From NCBI GenBank assembly GCA_902577285.1, contig CACGYL010000010.1, positions 1 through 38,800 on the forward strand: DNA of 38,800 bases, in the 5' to 3' direction. The stretch is from an uncultured Pelagibacteraceae bacterium (GTDB taxonomy: Bacteria > Pseudomonadota > Alphaproteobacteria > Pelagibacterales > Pelagibacteraceae). Of the stretch, positions 26,511 to 34,909 are shown in pieces. The position numbers were made by a program, and so were the translations under genes. Numbering within the stretch: position 1 is the first letter of the stretch; each line of letters opens with the position of its first letter. Under the pieces are notes generated by a model, which was not told the origin of the DNA, made no database searches, and saw only the letters and a list, made by a program, of their open reading frames with translations.

Positions 26511-29023
26511 TATTTTAAGTTAAGTTGTGAAAGCACATTAAATGGATTGTCATTAATGTCCTTATTTTTATTCTTTTTAATAACTTTTCTTGATGGAATA
26601 TATTTAAAGTGAAGGTTATTATCTTTCTCATAAGTTTTGTAATTCATTTTTTTTATTAATTTCACAAAATTTTCTTTATTACAACCTAACAAATTAAGCA
26701 TTTCGGGAATTAACTTAATTTCTTTAATTTTATCTTCTGATTTACTATTAAAAATCATTAGAAACAACCTTTCTAAAATATCTATTCTTACATACAAATT
26801 TTCAAATTTTTCAAAACCACACAAAAGCATTAGATTTTTGTTTAATATTTTCTTTTCCTCTAAAAAGTTCAATCCAAAAGTTGGAGGTGAGAAATCCAAA
26901 TTTTTTTCATTAAAGTTTTTCCATAAAAGAATTCGTAATGACACAGAACTTGGCTTAAATAACTTAAATAAAAAAACATGATATCTTCCAAACTTTACAC
27001 CTAAGTTTCTTAATTTTTTTCTTTCGTCTTGGTTAAGTTTATTCAAATAATTTAAAACTTCATCCCTTTTAACAACCCCATTATTTTCATAAAGATGATA
27101 AGCTAAAGCTCTTAATTCTGAATTATTATCTTTTACATTTTTTAAATCTATTAGACTTCTTAATTCTGTTTCAATTTTATTATTTAACCATTTTTGCAAA
27201 TATGTACTTAGTCTTAATTTTTCACTATTCTCTATCATGTCATCAATAATCAATTGAATTTGAGGATTTAGATAATCTGAGCCAGGAATAAGTTTAGCTA
27301 TATAATTTTTGTTCCAATAGATTTTAAAATCATCTTTTAAGTCAATTAAACCAGTATCAATTATTTGGGTAATTCTTTTTATGATTTCGGGTACAACGTT
27401 TTGTCTTGCAGCTTTTTTTAAAGATTTTACATCAGCATCTAATGTATCAACCTTTAAATCTAATTCTAATTTAAGACCCTTTAAACGGCCGATATACTGC
27501 TCATTTATCATTACCTCTTCATCATTTACAATCTCTGTTTCAAACATAATATCTTGCTTTAAGCCTCTAGCTAAAACACTAGCTCTTTTATCAATAAATG
27601 TTTTTGTTAATTCTTCATGAAGTCTATCAGATAGTTTATCCTCAAGGTTTTTTGTTCTTTCTATCCAATAGTCTTGATTTTCAACCCAATTGGATTTATT
27701 TGATACATAAGCCCATGTTCTCACATTAGCAATTCTATTTGATAGTGAGTCTACGTTTCCATCTAATTTATCTAGCAATGATAGTTGTTTCTTCATATAG
27801 TGGTTTGGCACTTTTTTATCTCCACTTGTTAAAAAATTGAAAATTTTGCTCACAACATCAAAATGATGACCATAAGTTTTCTTTACAAAATCAGGAATTT
27901 GACAACATTCCCAAAGCACTTGTAATATTTCAGTATTATCTTTTATTTCTAAGTTTGGGGCTTCTTTCAAAAAATATTTTAATACCTTTTCATCTTGGCA
28001 TTCACTTATTCTTTTAAGCCAATCTTTGTGTGGTCTCTCTTCTAAAGATTTTAACAATGAAACTTTATTATTAAAATTTAATTTTGAGTTTCTCCAAAAA
28101 ATAGTTTGAATATCAGGAAAGTTATGTGTTTCTAATGATTCGATTTCTTCAGATCCAATTTCTTTACACTCACCAGTAGTTCCAAATATTCCATCGTTTA
28201 AATATCTCCCAGCTCTTCCTGCGATCTGACCAATTTCAGAAATATTTAAATTTCTTAACTTTTTACCATCAAACTTTTTTAAATTTGAAAAATAAACATT
28301 ATCTAAATCCATGTTTATTCCCATTCCAATTGCATCTGTTGCAACCAAATAATCAACATCACCAGATTGATATAAACTTACCTGAGAGTTTCGCGTTTTT
28401 GGACTAAGTGAACCCATTACTATAGCTGCACCACCTTTTTGACGTCTTATCAATTCTGCGATTGCATAAACTTCTTCTGTAGAAAAGGCAATTACAGCAC
28501 TTTTTCTTTCTATTCTAGAAATTTTCTTATGACCACCAAATGACAATTTTGATAGCCTTTCTCTATTTTTAAATTCAATATCATCATCAAGCTTTTGGAT
28601 AATTTTTTTAATTGAGTTTGAGCCCATTAACATAGTGAGTTTTTCACCTCTCATATTTAATAATCTGTCAGTGAAAATATGACCTCTTTCATGATCATTA
28701 CACATTTGTATTTCATCGATACCCACAAACTCTAAATTTTTGTCTAGTGGCATTGACTCAACAGTACATAAAAAATATTTAGCATTTATTGGAATAATTT
28801 TTTCTTCTCCAGTAATCAAAGCTACTTTTGATGGATCTTTTTTTTTAATTATTTTGTCATAAACCTCTCTTGCTAAAAGTCTCAATGGAAAACCAATCAT
28901 TCCTGTATCAAAAGAAAGCATAGTTTCAATCGCAAGAAAGGTTTTTCCAGTATTTGTAGGTCCAAGAACTGCTGTGATTTTATTTTTTGTCATTTCTAGC
29001 TTTGGTGTGATTTTTTTTACCAA
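26510..29023 (-). CDS. SUV3-like (SUPV3L1 family) ATP-dependent RNA helicase
   Basis: AVLGPTNTGKTFLAIETML (Walker A), FVGIDEIQMCNDHERGHIFTDRLL, VATDAIGMGINMDL, EIGQIAGRAGRY. Confidence 0.92.
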   Translation of the reverse strand: MVKKITPKLEMTKNKITAVLGPTNTGKTFLAIETMLSFDTGMIGFPLRLLAREVYDKIIKKKDPSKVALITGEEKIIPINAKYFLCTVESMPLDKNLEFVGIDEIQMCNDHERGHIFTDRLLNMRGEKLTMLMGSNSIKKIIQKLDDDIEFKNRERLSKLSFGGHKKISRIERKSAVIAFSTEEVYAIAELIRRQKGGAAIVMGSLSPKTRNSQVSLYQSGDVDYLVATDAIGMGINMDLDNVYFSNLKKFDGKKLRNLNISEIGQIAGRAGRYLNDGIFGTTGECKEIGSEEIESLETHNFPDIQTIFWRNSKLNFNNKVSLLKSLEERPHKDWLKRISECQDEKVLKYFLKEAPNLEIKDNTEILQVLWECCQIPDFVKKTYGHHFDVVSKIFNFLTSGDKKVPNHYMKKQLSLLDKLDGNVDSLSNRIANVRTWAYVSNKSNWVENQDYWIERTKNLEDKLSDRLHEELTKTFIDKRASVLARGLKQDIMFETEIVNDEEVMINEQYIGRLKGLKLELDLKVDTLDADVKSLKKAARQNVVPEIIKRITQIIDTGLIDLKDDFKIYWNKNYIAKLIPGSDYLNPQIQLIIDDMIENSEKLRLSTYLQKWLNNKIETELRSLIDLKNVKDNNSELRALAYHLYENNGVVKRDEVLNYLNKLNQDERKKLRNLGVKFGRYHVFLFKLFKPSSVSLRILLWKNFNEKNLDFSPPTFGLNFLEEKKILNKNLMLLCGFEKFENLYVRIDILERLFLMIFNSKSEDKIKEIKLIPEMLNLLGCNKENFVKLIKKMNYKTYEKDNNLHFKYIPSRKVIKKNKNKDINDNPFNVLSQLNLK

Positions 29024-29155
29024 TACTATATATTGTTATCTCTAAAGAACAAAAATGGGCTAAAACTAGTCCGAATCATTGAGGAAAAAGTTCTCATTTT
29101 TATTATTTAATGTTTTAAGGTTATCATAATTTAAAAAAATTAAATATATTTTTTT

Positions 29156-31114
29156 ATGCCTCAGAAATTATGGGAAGCTGATTTTAAAACAAAAACAAAA
29201 TCGAATTTATTTGATTTTGAAAAATTTTTAGCAACAAAGTTTAATTATAAATCTTATAAAAATTATAAAAAACTATTTAATTGGACAATCAAAAACCCAA
29301 AGCTGTTTTGGTCTTCAATTTGGGAATATACAAATATTAAGGGGATTAAAAACGATAAATTTTTCTTTCCAAAAGAAATAATTAAAAGCAAATTTTTAGT
29401 AAAATCCAAATTAAATTATGCGGAGAACCTTTTATCAAAAAATGATGACTCAAAAGCTGTAACTTTTATTAGTGAAAATGGATATAGAGAAGAAAAGTCA
29501 TGGAAAGAATTAAATAATAACACCTTAAAATTTATTAATTTTTTAAAAGAAAATAAAATAAAAGAAAAAGATAGAATTGCAGCATATACAGTAAATCAAA
29601 TTGAGACAGTTGAAGGTTTTTTAGCTGCTAGCGCAATAGGAGCTATATGGTCATCATGTTCTCCAGATTTTGGAACACAAGGTGTTATAGAAAGATTTTC
29701 CCAAATTAAACCAAAACTTTTAATCATCACTGATAGATACTATTATAATGGCAAAGAAATTAATATTATCGATAGACTACCTGCCATTCTCAAGAAAATA
29801 AAATCTATTAAAAGTGTTCTAATTATCAATTATCCAGGTAAAGAAAATTTAAACAAAAAAAAGGTAAAAGGAGTAAACTTTTTTTATTATAATAAGTTGA
29901 AAGATTCAAAAGAAAAGAAATTTCAATTTAAAAAATTCGATTTTGATAAAGAATTAGCAATTTTATATTCAAGTGGAACTACAGGCAAACCAAAGTGTAT
30001 ATGTCACAGAGCCGGTGGCGTTTTACTTCAACATTTAAAAGAACACAAACTTCACTGTAACGTAAAACCAGGTGATAATGTATTTTATTTCACTACTTGT
30101 GGATGGATGATGTGGAATTGGCTAATGACTTTTTTAGCATCTAAGGCCTCAATAGTTCTTTTTGATGGTTTTCCAATGTATAAAAGAAATGATTTGCTTC
30201 TAAAAATAGCTGAAAAAGAAAAAATTTCTTTATTTGGCATAAGTGCAAAATATATTGATCAATTAAAAAAATTAAATTTAAATATAAAAACTAAGTATAA
30301 ACTAAAATATCTTAAAACTATTTGTTCTACTGGATCACCATTATCATCTGATGGGTTTGATTATGTTTACAAGAATATAAAAAAGAATGTTCATTTAGCG
30401 TCTATTGCAGGTGGAACAGACCTTGTATCATGTTTTGTATTAGGAAATATTTACTCTCCTGTTTTTAGAGGTCAAATTCAAAATAACGGATTAGGAATGA
30501 ATACAGATGTTTTTTCTGAAAAAGGAAAGTCTTTAGTTAATAAAAAAGGTGAATTAGTTTGTAAATCACCATTCCCCTCAATGCCAATTTATTTTTGGAA
30601 TGATAAAAACAATAAGAAATATAAGTCAGCTTATTTTGAAAAATATAAAAATGTTTGGCATCACGGAGATTATGCAGAAAGAAAAACTAACGGTGGATAT
30701 GTTATTTATGGAAGATCTGATGCAACACTTAATCCTGGGGGTGCTAGATTAGGTACTGCAGAGATTTACTCTATTGTTGATAAATTCAAAGAAGTAAAAG
30801 AGTCTATAGTTATTGGACAGTCGTGGGATAATGATGTGAGAATCATTTTATTCATAGTTCTTAAAAAACCTAAAACACTAAATGAGATTTTATCTCTAAA
30901 ATTAAAAAAGGCTATTCGTCAGAATGCATCTCCACGACACGTACCAAAAAAAATAATTGAGGTCTCAGATATTCCTAGAACAAAAAATGGAAAAATAGTT
31001 GAACTTGCAGTTAAAAACATCATTGAAGGAAATAAAATAAAAAATATTCAAGCATTAATAAATCCTTCAATTTTACAAGAATATAAAAATATAGAAGAGC
31101 TTAAAAAACCATAA
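29156..31114 (+). CDS. Acetoacetyl-CoA synthetase (acetoacetate--CoA ligase)
   Basis: ACS superfamily: ILYSSGTTGKPKCICHRAGGVLLQHLKEH, GWMMWNWLMTFLASKASIVLFDG, HHGDYAERKTNGGYVIYGRSDATLNPGGARLGTAEIY, RTKNGKIVELAVK. Confidence 0.9.
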   Translation: MPQKLWEADFKTKTKSNLFDFEKFLATKFNYKSYKNYKKLFNWTIKNPKLFWSSIWEYTNIKGIKNDKFFFPKEIIKSKFLVKSKLNYAENLLSKNDDSKAVTFISENGYREEKSWKELNNNTLKFINFLKENKIKEKDRIAAYTVNQIETVEGFLAASAIGAIWSSCSPDFGTQGVIERFSQIKPKLLIITDRYYYNGKEINIIDRLPAILKKIKSIKSVLIINYPGKENLNKKKVKGVNFFYYNKLKDSKEKKFQFKKFDFDKELAILYSSGTTGKPKCICHRAGGVLLQHLKEHKLHCNVKPGDNVFYFTTCGWMMWNWLMTFLASKASIVLFDGFPMYKRNDLLLKIAEKEKISLFGISAKYIDQLKKLNLNIKTKYKLKYLKTICSTGSPLSSDGFDYVYKNIKKNVHLASIAGGTDLVSCFVLGNIYSPVFRGQIQNNGLGMNTDVFSEKGKSLVNKKGELVCKSPFPSMPIYFWNDKNNKKYKSAYFEKYKNVWHHGDYAERKTNGGYVIYGRSDATLNPGGARLGTAEIYSIVDKFKEVKESIVIGQSWDNDVRIILFIVLKKPKTLNEILSLKLKKAIRQNASPRHVPKKIIEVSDIPRTKNGKIVELAVKNIIEGNKIKNIQALINPSILQEYKNIEELKKP

Positions 31115-31150
31115 TTATATTTAAATTTATATAGACAATAATATTTGATT

Positions 31151-31172
31151 GTTATTAAATAGTAATAATAAC
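31151..31172. promoter_or_regulatory. Inverted repeat upstream of the TRAP binding-protein gene
   Basis: GTTATTA-aatagtaa-TAATAAC, 18 bp upstream of the ATG at 31191. Confidence 0.25.
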
Positions 31173-31190
31173 TAATAGATTGGAGTAAAT

Positions 31191-32198
31191 ATGTTTAAAA
31201 AATTATTTAAAAGTTCTCTAATGATTTTATTCTTGATGATTGGTTTATCAGGGAAATCATTTGCACAAGAACTTAAATTTTTTACGATTGGTACAGGTGG
31301 TACTGCTTACACTTACTATCCAGTTGGAGGTATGATTGCTAATGCAATTTCAAAACCTCCAGGATCTAGAGAGTGTGGTAAAGGTGGAAGCTGCGGAGTA
31401 CCAAATTTAATAGCATCAGCTGTTTCATCAAGAGGATCGGTTGATAATGTGAATGCAATAATCTCAGGATTAAGAAACTCAGGTTTTGCACAATCAGATG
31501 TTGCTTATTGGGCATATACTGGCACAGGAACAATGGAAGGAAAAGAACCTGCAAAAGATTTAAGAACTATTGCAGCTCTTTTTCAAGAACATATACATTT
31601 AGTAGCACTTAAGAAAAGTAATATTAATTCAGTAAAAGACTTAAAAGGAAAAAGAGTTTCACTAGATGAACCTGGATCTGGAACATATGTTGATGCAAAA
31701 TTAATATTAGAGTCTAATGGATTAAGCACAAGTGATGTAAAAGCTGAAGCTTTAAAAGGTAAAGCTGCAACGGATGCTTTAAGAAATGGAAAAGTTGATG
31801 CAATTTTTGTTGTTGCAGGCTATCCAACTGGTGCAATTGTTGAGCTAGCGTCTGCAGTTGATATTAAATTAGTACCAATTGATGGTGCAGGAGCTAAAGC
31901 ACTAACCTCAAAATATGGTTTTTTCTCAGAAAGCCCAATTCCTTCAGGAACTTATGAAGGTGTGGATCAAGTTAATACTGTAGCAGTAGGTGCTCAATGG
32001 TTTACGTCAGCTAAAGAAGATAGTGAATTAATTTACCAAATTACAAAGGCTTTATGGAATAAAGAGTCAAGAAAGCTTATGGACGTTGGTCATGCTAAGG
32101 GAAAAACTATAACACCTGATACAGCTCTTTCTGGAGTAGGTGTACCACTACATCCTGGTGCAGAAAAGTTTTATAAAGAAGCAGGACTTTTAAATTAA
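31191..32198 (+). CDS. TAXI-family TRAP transporter solute-binding protein
   Basis: Signal peptide, FFTIGTGGTAYTYYPVGGMIANAIS, VDNVNAIISGLRNSGFAQSDVAYWAYTG. Confidence 0.93.
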   Translation: MFKKLFKSSLMILFLMIGLSGKSFAQELKFFTIGTGGTAYTYYPVGGMIANAISKPPGSRECGKGGSCGVPNLIASAVSSRGSVDNVNAIISGLRNSGFAQSDVAYWAYTGTGTMEGKEPAKDLRTIAALFQEHIHLVALKKSNINSVKDLKGKRVSLDEPGSGTYVDAKLILESNGLSTSDVKAEALKGKAATDALRNGKVDAIFVVAGYPTGAIVELASAVDIKLVPIDGAGAKALTSKYGFFSESPIPSGTYEGVDQVNTVAVGAQWFTSAKEDSELIYQITKALWNKESRKLMDVGHAKGKTITPDTALSGVGVPLHPGAEKFYKEAGLLN

Positions 32199-32215
32199 AT
32201 CTTAAAAATCAATTT

Positions 32216-32240
32216 GCCCTAGATCAATTAGATCTAGGGC
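32216..32240 (+). promoter_or_regulatory. Stem-loop between TRAP binding protein and permease genes, sequestering the permease SD
   Basis: GCCCTAGATC-aatta-GATCTAGGGC, perfect 10-bp stem; AGGG SD-like sequence in the 3' arm ends 7 nt before ATG 32247. Confidence 0.75.
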
Positions 32241-32246
32241 ATTATT

Positions 32247-34232
32247 ATGTCTCAATTTAATATTTCACCAGATGAAGTTGCAAAACTTGAAGATAAATTT
32301 GAGATAAAAAGTAATGAAAGAAAGTTAAAAAATTTCTTAAAAAAATTGACCTTTGTTGCTTTGGTTACAATGTCAATTTACCATTTTTATGCTTCAGGAT
32401 TTGGAACTATAAGAGATATTCTTCATAGAGGTATTCATATTTCTTTTGTTGTTGGTCTTGTATTTTTATTTTATGGATGGAAAAGTTTTACAGATAAACA
32501 ATCTAAAAATAAAGTTCCCATAATAGACATTTTTTTTTCTATATTAGTTGTTGTAACCGCACTTTATTTGCCATTATTGCCCCCAGAAATATTAGCTAGC
32601 AGAGTCGGAAATCCTTCCAACACTGAAGTTATTATGGGTTCAATTCTTATTATTTTAACATTAGAGGCTGCAAGAAGATCAATAGGATACACACTACCAT
32701 TAATATGTATAATATTTATGATTTTTGCACTTTATGGTCCTATTTTTCCTGGAGCTTTAAAACATGGTGGTAGTAGTTGGGCTGGTTTTGTAAATCATAT
32801 TTATATAACCAATCAAGGAATTTATGGAATTGCTGTGGGTGTCATGGCTCAATATGTATTTTTATTTATTCTATTTGGTGTCCTTGCAACAAGAATAGGT
32901 TTAGGTCAATTATTTATTGATTTAGCGATGGTAATAGCTGGAAGATACTCTGGAGGACCAGCAAAAGTTGCAATTTTTTCCTCAGCTTTTCTTGGAACTA
33001 TATCTGGCTCTTCAATTGCAAACACAGTTACAACTGGTTCTCTTACAATTCCAGCAATGAAAAAAGTTGGTTACCCTCCACATTTTTCTGGTGCCGTTGA
33101 AGCCACAGCTTCTACTGGAGGACAAATAACTCCACCTATTTTAGGAGCTGCAGCTTTTATCATGGTTGAATATTTAGAATTACCCCTAAGAGATATTTTG
33201 GCGGCAGCATTAATTCCTGCTTTACTTCATTATTTTGGAATTTTTGTAATGGTTCATTTAGAGGCAAAAAAATTAGGTCTGAGAGGTTTAAATGAAAGTG
33301 AAGTTCCAAAATTTTTTAAAATAATAAGAGATAATTGGCTAGCAATTGTTCCTTTAATTTTATTAGTATATTTAATTTTGATTGGTCGGACTCCAGATTA
33401 CGCCGCAGTAAATGGTATCATTGCTTGTGTAGTGATTGGATTTATAAGGAAAAAAAATAGACTAACTTTTAATGATTTATTTGATTGCCTAGCAAGAGGC
33501 GCAAAAAATACTTTAGCAGTTGGGGCAGCTGCTACTTCAATAGGTATAATAGTTGGTGTAGTTACATTAACAGGAGTCGGATTTAGATTAGGATATGTAG
33601 TAATACAAACAGCGGGAGATATTGGTGGCTTCTTCTTAAATTTTTTACCATTTAATTATTTTACACTTCAAGATCTGACGTTATTTTTTTCTTTAATATT
33701 AATTGCAATATCATGCATATTCATGGGTACAGGAGTTCCAACAACTGCAACTTATATAATTCTTGTTGCTGTTGCAGCGCCCGCTCTTACTCAATTACAA
33801 ATTGAACCAATAGTTTCTCATTTTTTTGTTTTTTATTACGGGGTTTTAGCAGATATAACTCCACCAGTTGCCCTTGCAGCATATGCTGCAGCCGGTATTG
33901 CTGGATCAAATCCATTTACTACTGGTAATACAGCTTTTAGATTAGGTATTGCAAAAGCACTTGTTCCCTTTGTGTTTGTCTATTCACCATCATTGTTGTT
34001 GGTTGCACAAGGATTTAATTTTTATGACTTCTTTATAACTTTAATATCCGCAATGATCGGAATTGGATTAATTGGAATTGGTTTCACGGGATATTTATTT
34101 AAATCAGTATCTACGTTTCAAAGATGGTATCTTGGAATTATTTCATTATTATTTATTGCACCAAGTTTAAGTTCATCAATCATAGGCTTAGTTTTAGTGT
34201 TACCAGTGTTTTTGCTTCAATTAAAAAAATAA
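32247..34232 (+). CDS. TRAP transporter fused permease (4TM+12TM, DctQM-type)
   Basis: Polytopic; FSSAFLGTISGSSIANTVTTGSLTIPAMKKVGYPPHFSGAVEATASTGGQITPPILGAAAFIM, DITPPVALAAYAAAGIAGSNP. Confidence 0.95.
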   Translation: MSQFNISPDEVAKLEDKFEIKSNERKLKNFLKKLTFVALVTMSIYHFYASGFGTIRDILHRGIHISFVVGLVFLFYGWKSFTDKQSKNKVPIIDIFFSILVVVTALYLPLLPPEILASRVGNPSNTEVIMGSILIILTLEAARRSIGYTLPLICIIFMIFALYGPIFPGALKHGGSSWAGFVNHIYITNQGIYGIAVGVMAQYVFLFILFGVLATRIGLGQLFIDLAMVIAGRYSGGPAKVAIFSSAFLGTISGSSIANTVTTGSLTIPAMKKVGYPPHFSGAVEATASTGGQITPPILGAAAFIMVEYLELPLRDILAAALIPALLHYFGIFVMVHLEAKKLGLRGLNESEVPKFFKIIRDNWLAIVPLILLVYLILIGRTPDYAAVNGIIACVVIGFIRKKNRLTFNDLFDCLARGAKNTLAVGAAATSIGIIVGVVTLTGVGFRLGYVVIQTAGDIGGFFLNFLPFNYFTLQDLTLFFSLILIAISCIFMGTGVPTTATYIILVAVAAPALTQLQIEPIVSHFFVFYYGVLADITPPVALAAYAAAGIAGSNPFTTGNTAFRLGIAKALVPFVFVYSPSLLLVAQGFNFYDFFITLISAMIGIGLIGIGFTGYLFKSVSTFQRWYLGIISLLFIAPSLSSSIIGLVLVLPVFLLQLKK

Positions 34233-34235
34233 AAT

Positions 34236-34703
34236 TTATCCACCTAATCCAGCATTTGGAAGCGGTCTTCTTAAAATTTTCCAAATTCCAACAGCACTAG
34301 CAACAAGTTTATTTTTGCACTTTAGTTTACAATTAATGAATACCATTGATTTTGTAACTTTTTGAATTTCAACTGTTCCTAATAGTTCATCTCTCAAGTT
34401 AGAGGGAGCTATAAATTTGATATCTAACGAGATAGTTACACAAGGTTTATTGCCACTTGCTTTGTGACAAGCAGTTCCTGCTCCAGCATCAATTATTGTA
34501 CATATATAACCACCATGGGTTATCCCAGCTTTATTTAAATGTGTTTTTTTGATTCTTGTTTTAAACTCAAATTTTTTTTTGCTTATAGATCTAAATAACA
34601 AACCACCATTATGTTTCATGTAACTTGGTTTATTACTTAATTGTTCAAATTTTTTCATTAAAGTATTATTGCCATAATTAATAAAAATAACAAAACCAAA
34701 CAA
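34236..34703 (-). CDS. PaaI-family hotdog thioesterase
   Basis: THLNKAGITHGGYICTIIDAGAGTACHKASG, ISLDIKFIAPS; true start may be internal (MKKFEQL). Confidence 0.85.
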   Translation of the reverse strand: MFGFVIFINYGNNTLMKKFEQLSNKPSYMKHNGGLLFRSISKKKFEFKTRIKKTHLNKAGITHGGYICTIIDAGAGTACHKASGNKPCVTISLDIKFIAPSNLRDELLGTVEIQKVTKSMVFINCKLKCKNKLVASAVGIWKILRRPLPNAGLGG

Positions 34704-34755
34704 AAGAAATATATTACAGATTTTTCAAGTGATATTTTCATTTATCCTTTCGTTT

Positions 34756-34832
34756 TGGTGCGCCTGCTAGGAGTTGAACCCAGAACCTCCTGGTCCGTAG
34801 CCAAGCGCTCTATCCAATTGAGCTACAGGCGC
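34756..34832 (-). tRNA. tRNA-Arg (anticodon ACG)
   Basis: Reverse complement GCGCCTG-TA-GCTC...GAGC-G-CTTGG-CTACGGA-CCAGG...CTGGG-TTCAACT-CCTAG-CAGGCGC-ACCA. Confidence 0.95.
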
Positions 34833-34909
34833 AATTTGTACAGTTTTTATACATAATTAATAATGTAAATTATTTTTTTAGCAAATATTGATATATATAT
34901 AATAAAAAA

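Noticed and set aside
27381-27620. Plus-strand ORF opposite the SUV3-like helicase
   Set aside because: Antisense shadow ORF.
29024-29155. Possible riboswitch in the spacer before the acetoacetyl-CoA synthetase gene
   Set aside because: Only a weak long-range GAAC/GTTC pairing; no match to a riboswitch core I recognise.
31366-31554. Minus-strand ORF opposite the TAXI binding protein
   Set aside because: Antisense shadow ORF.
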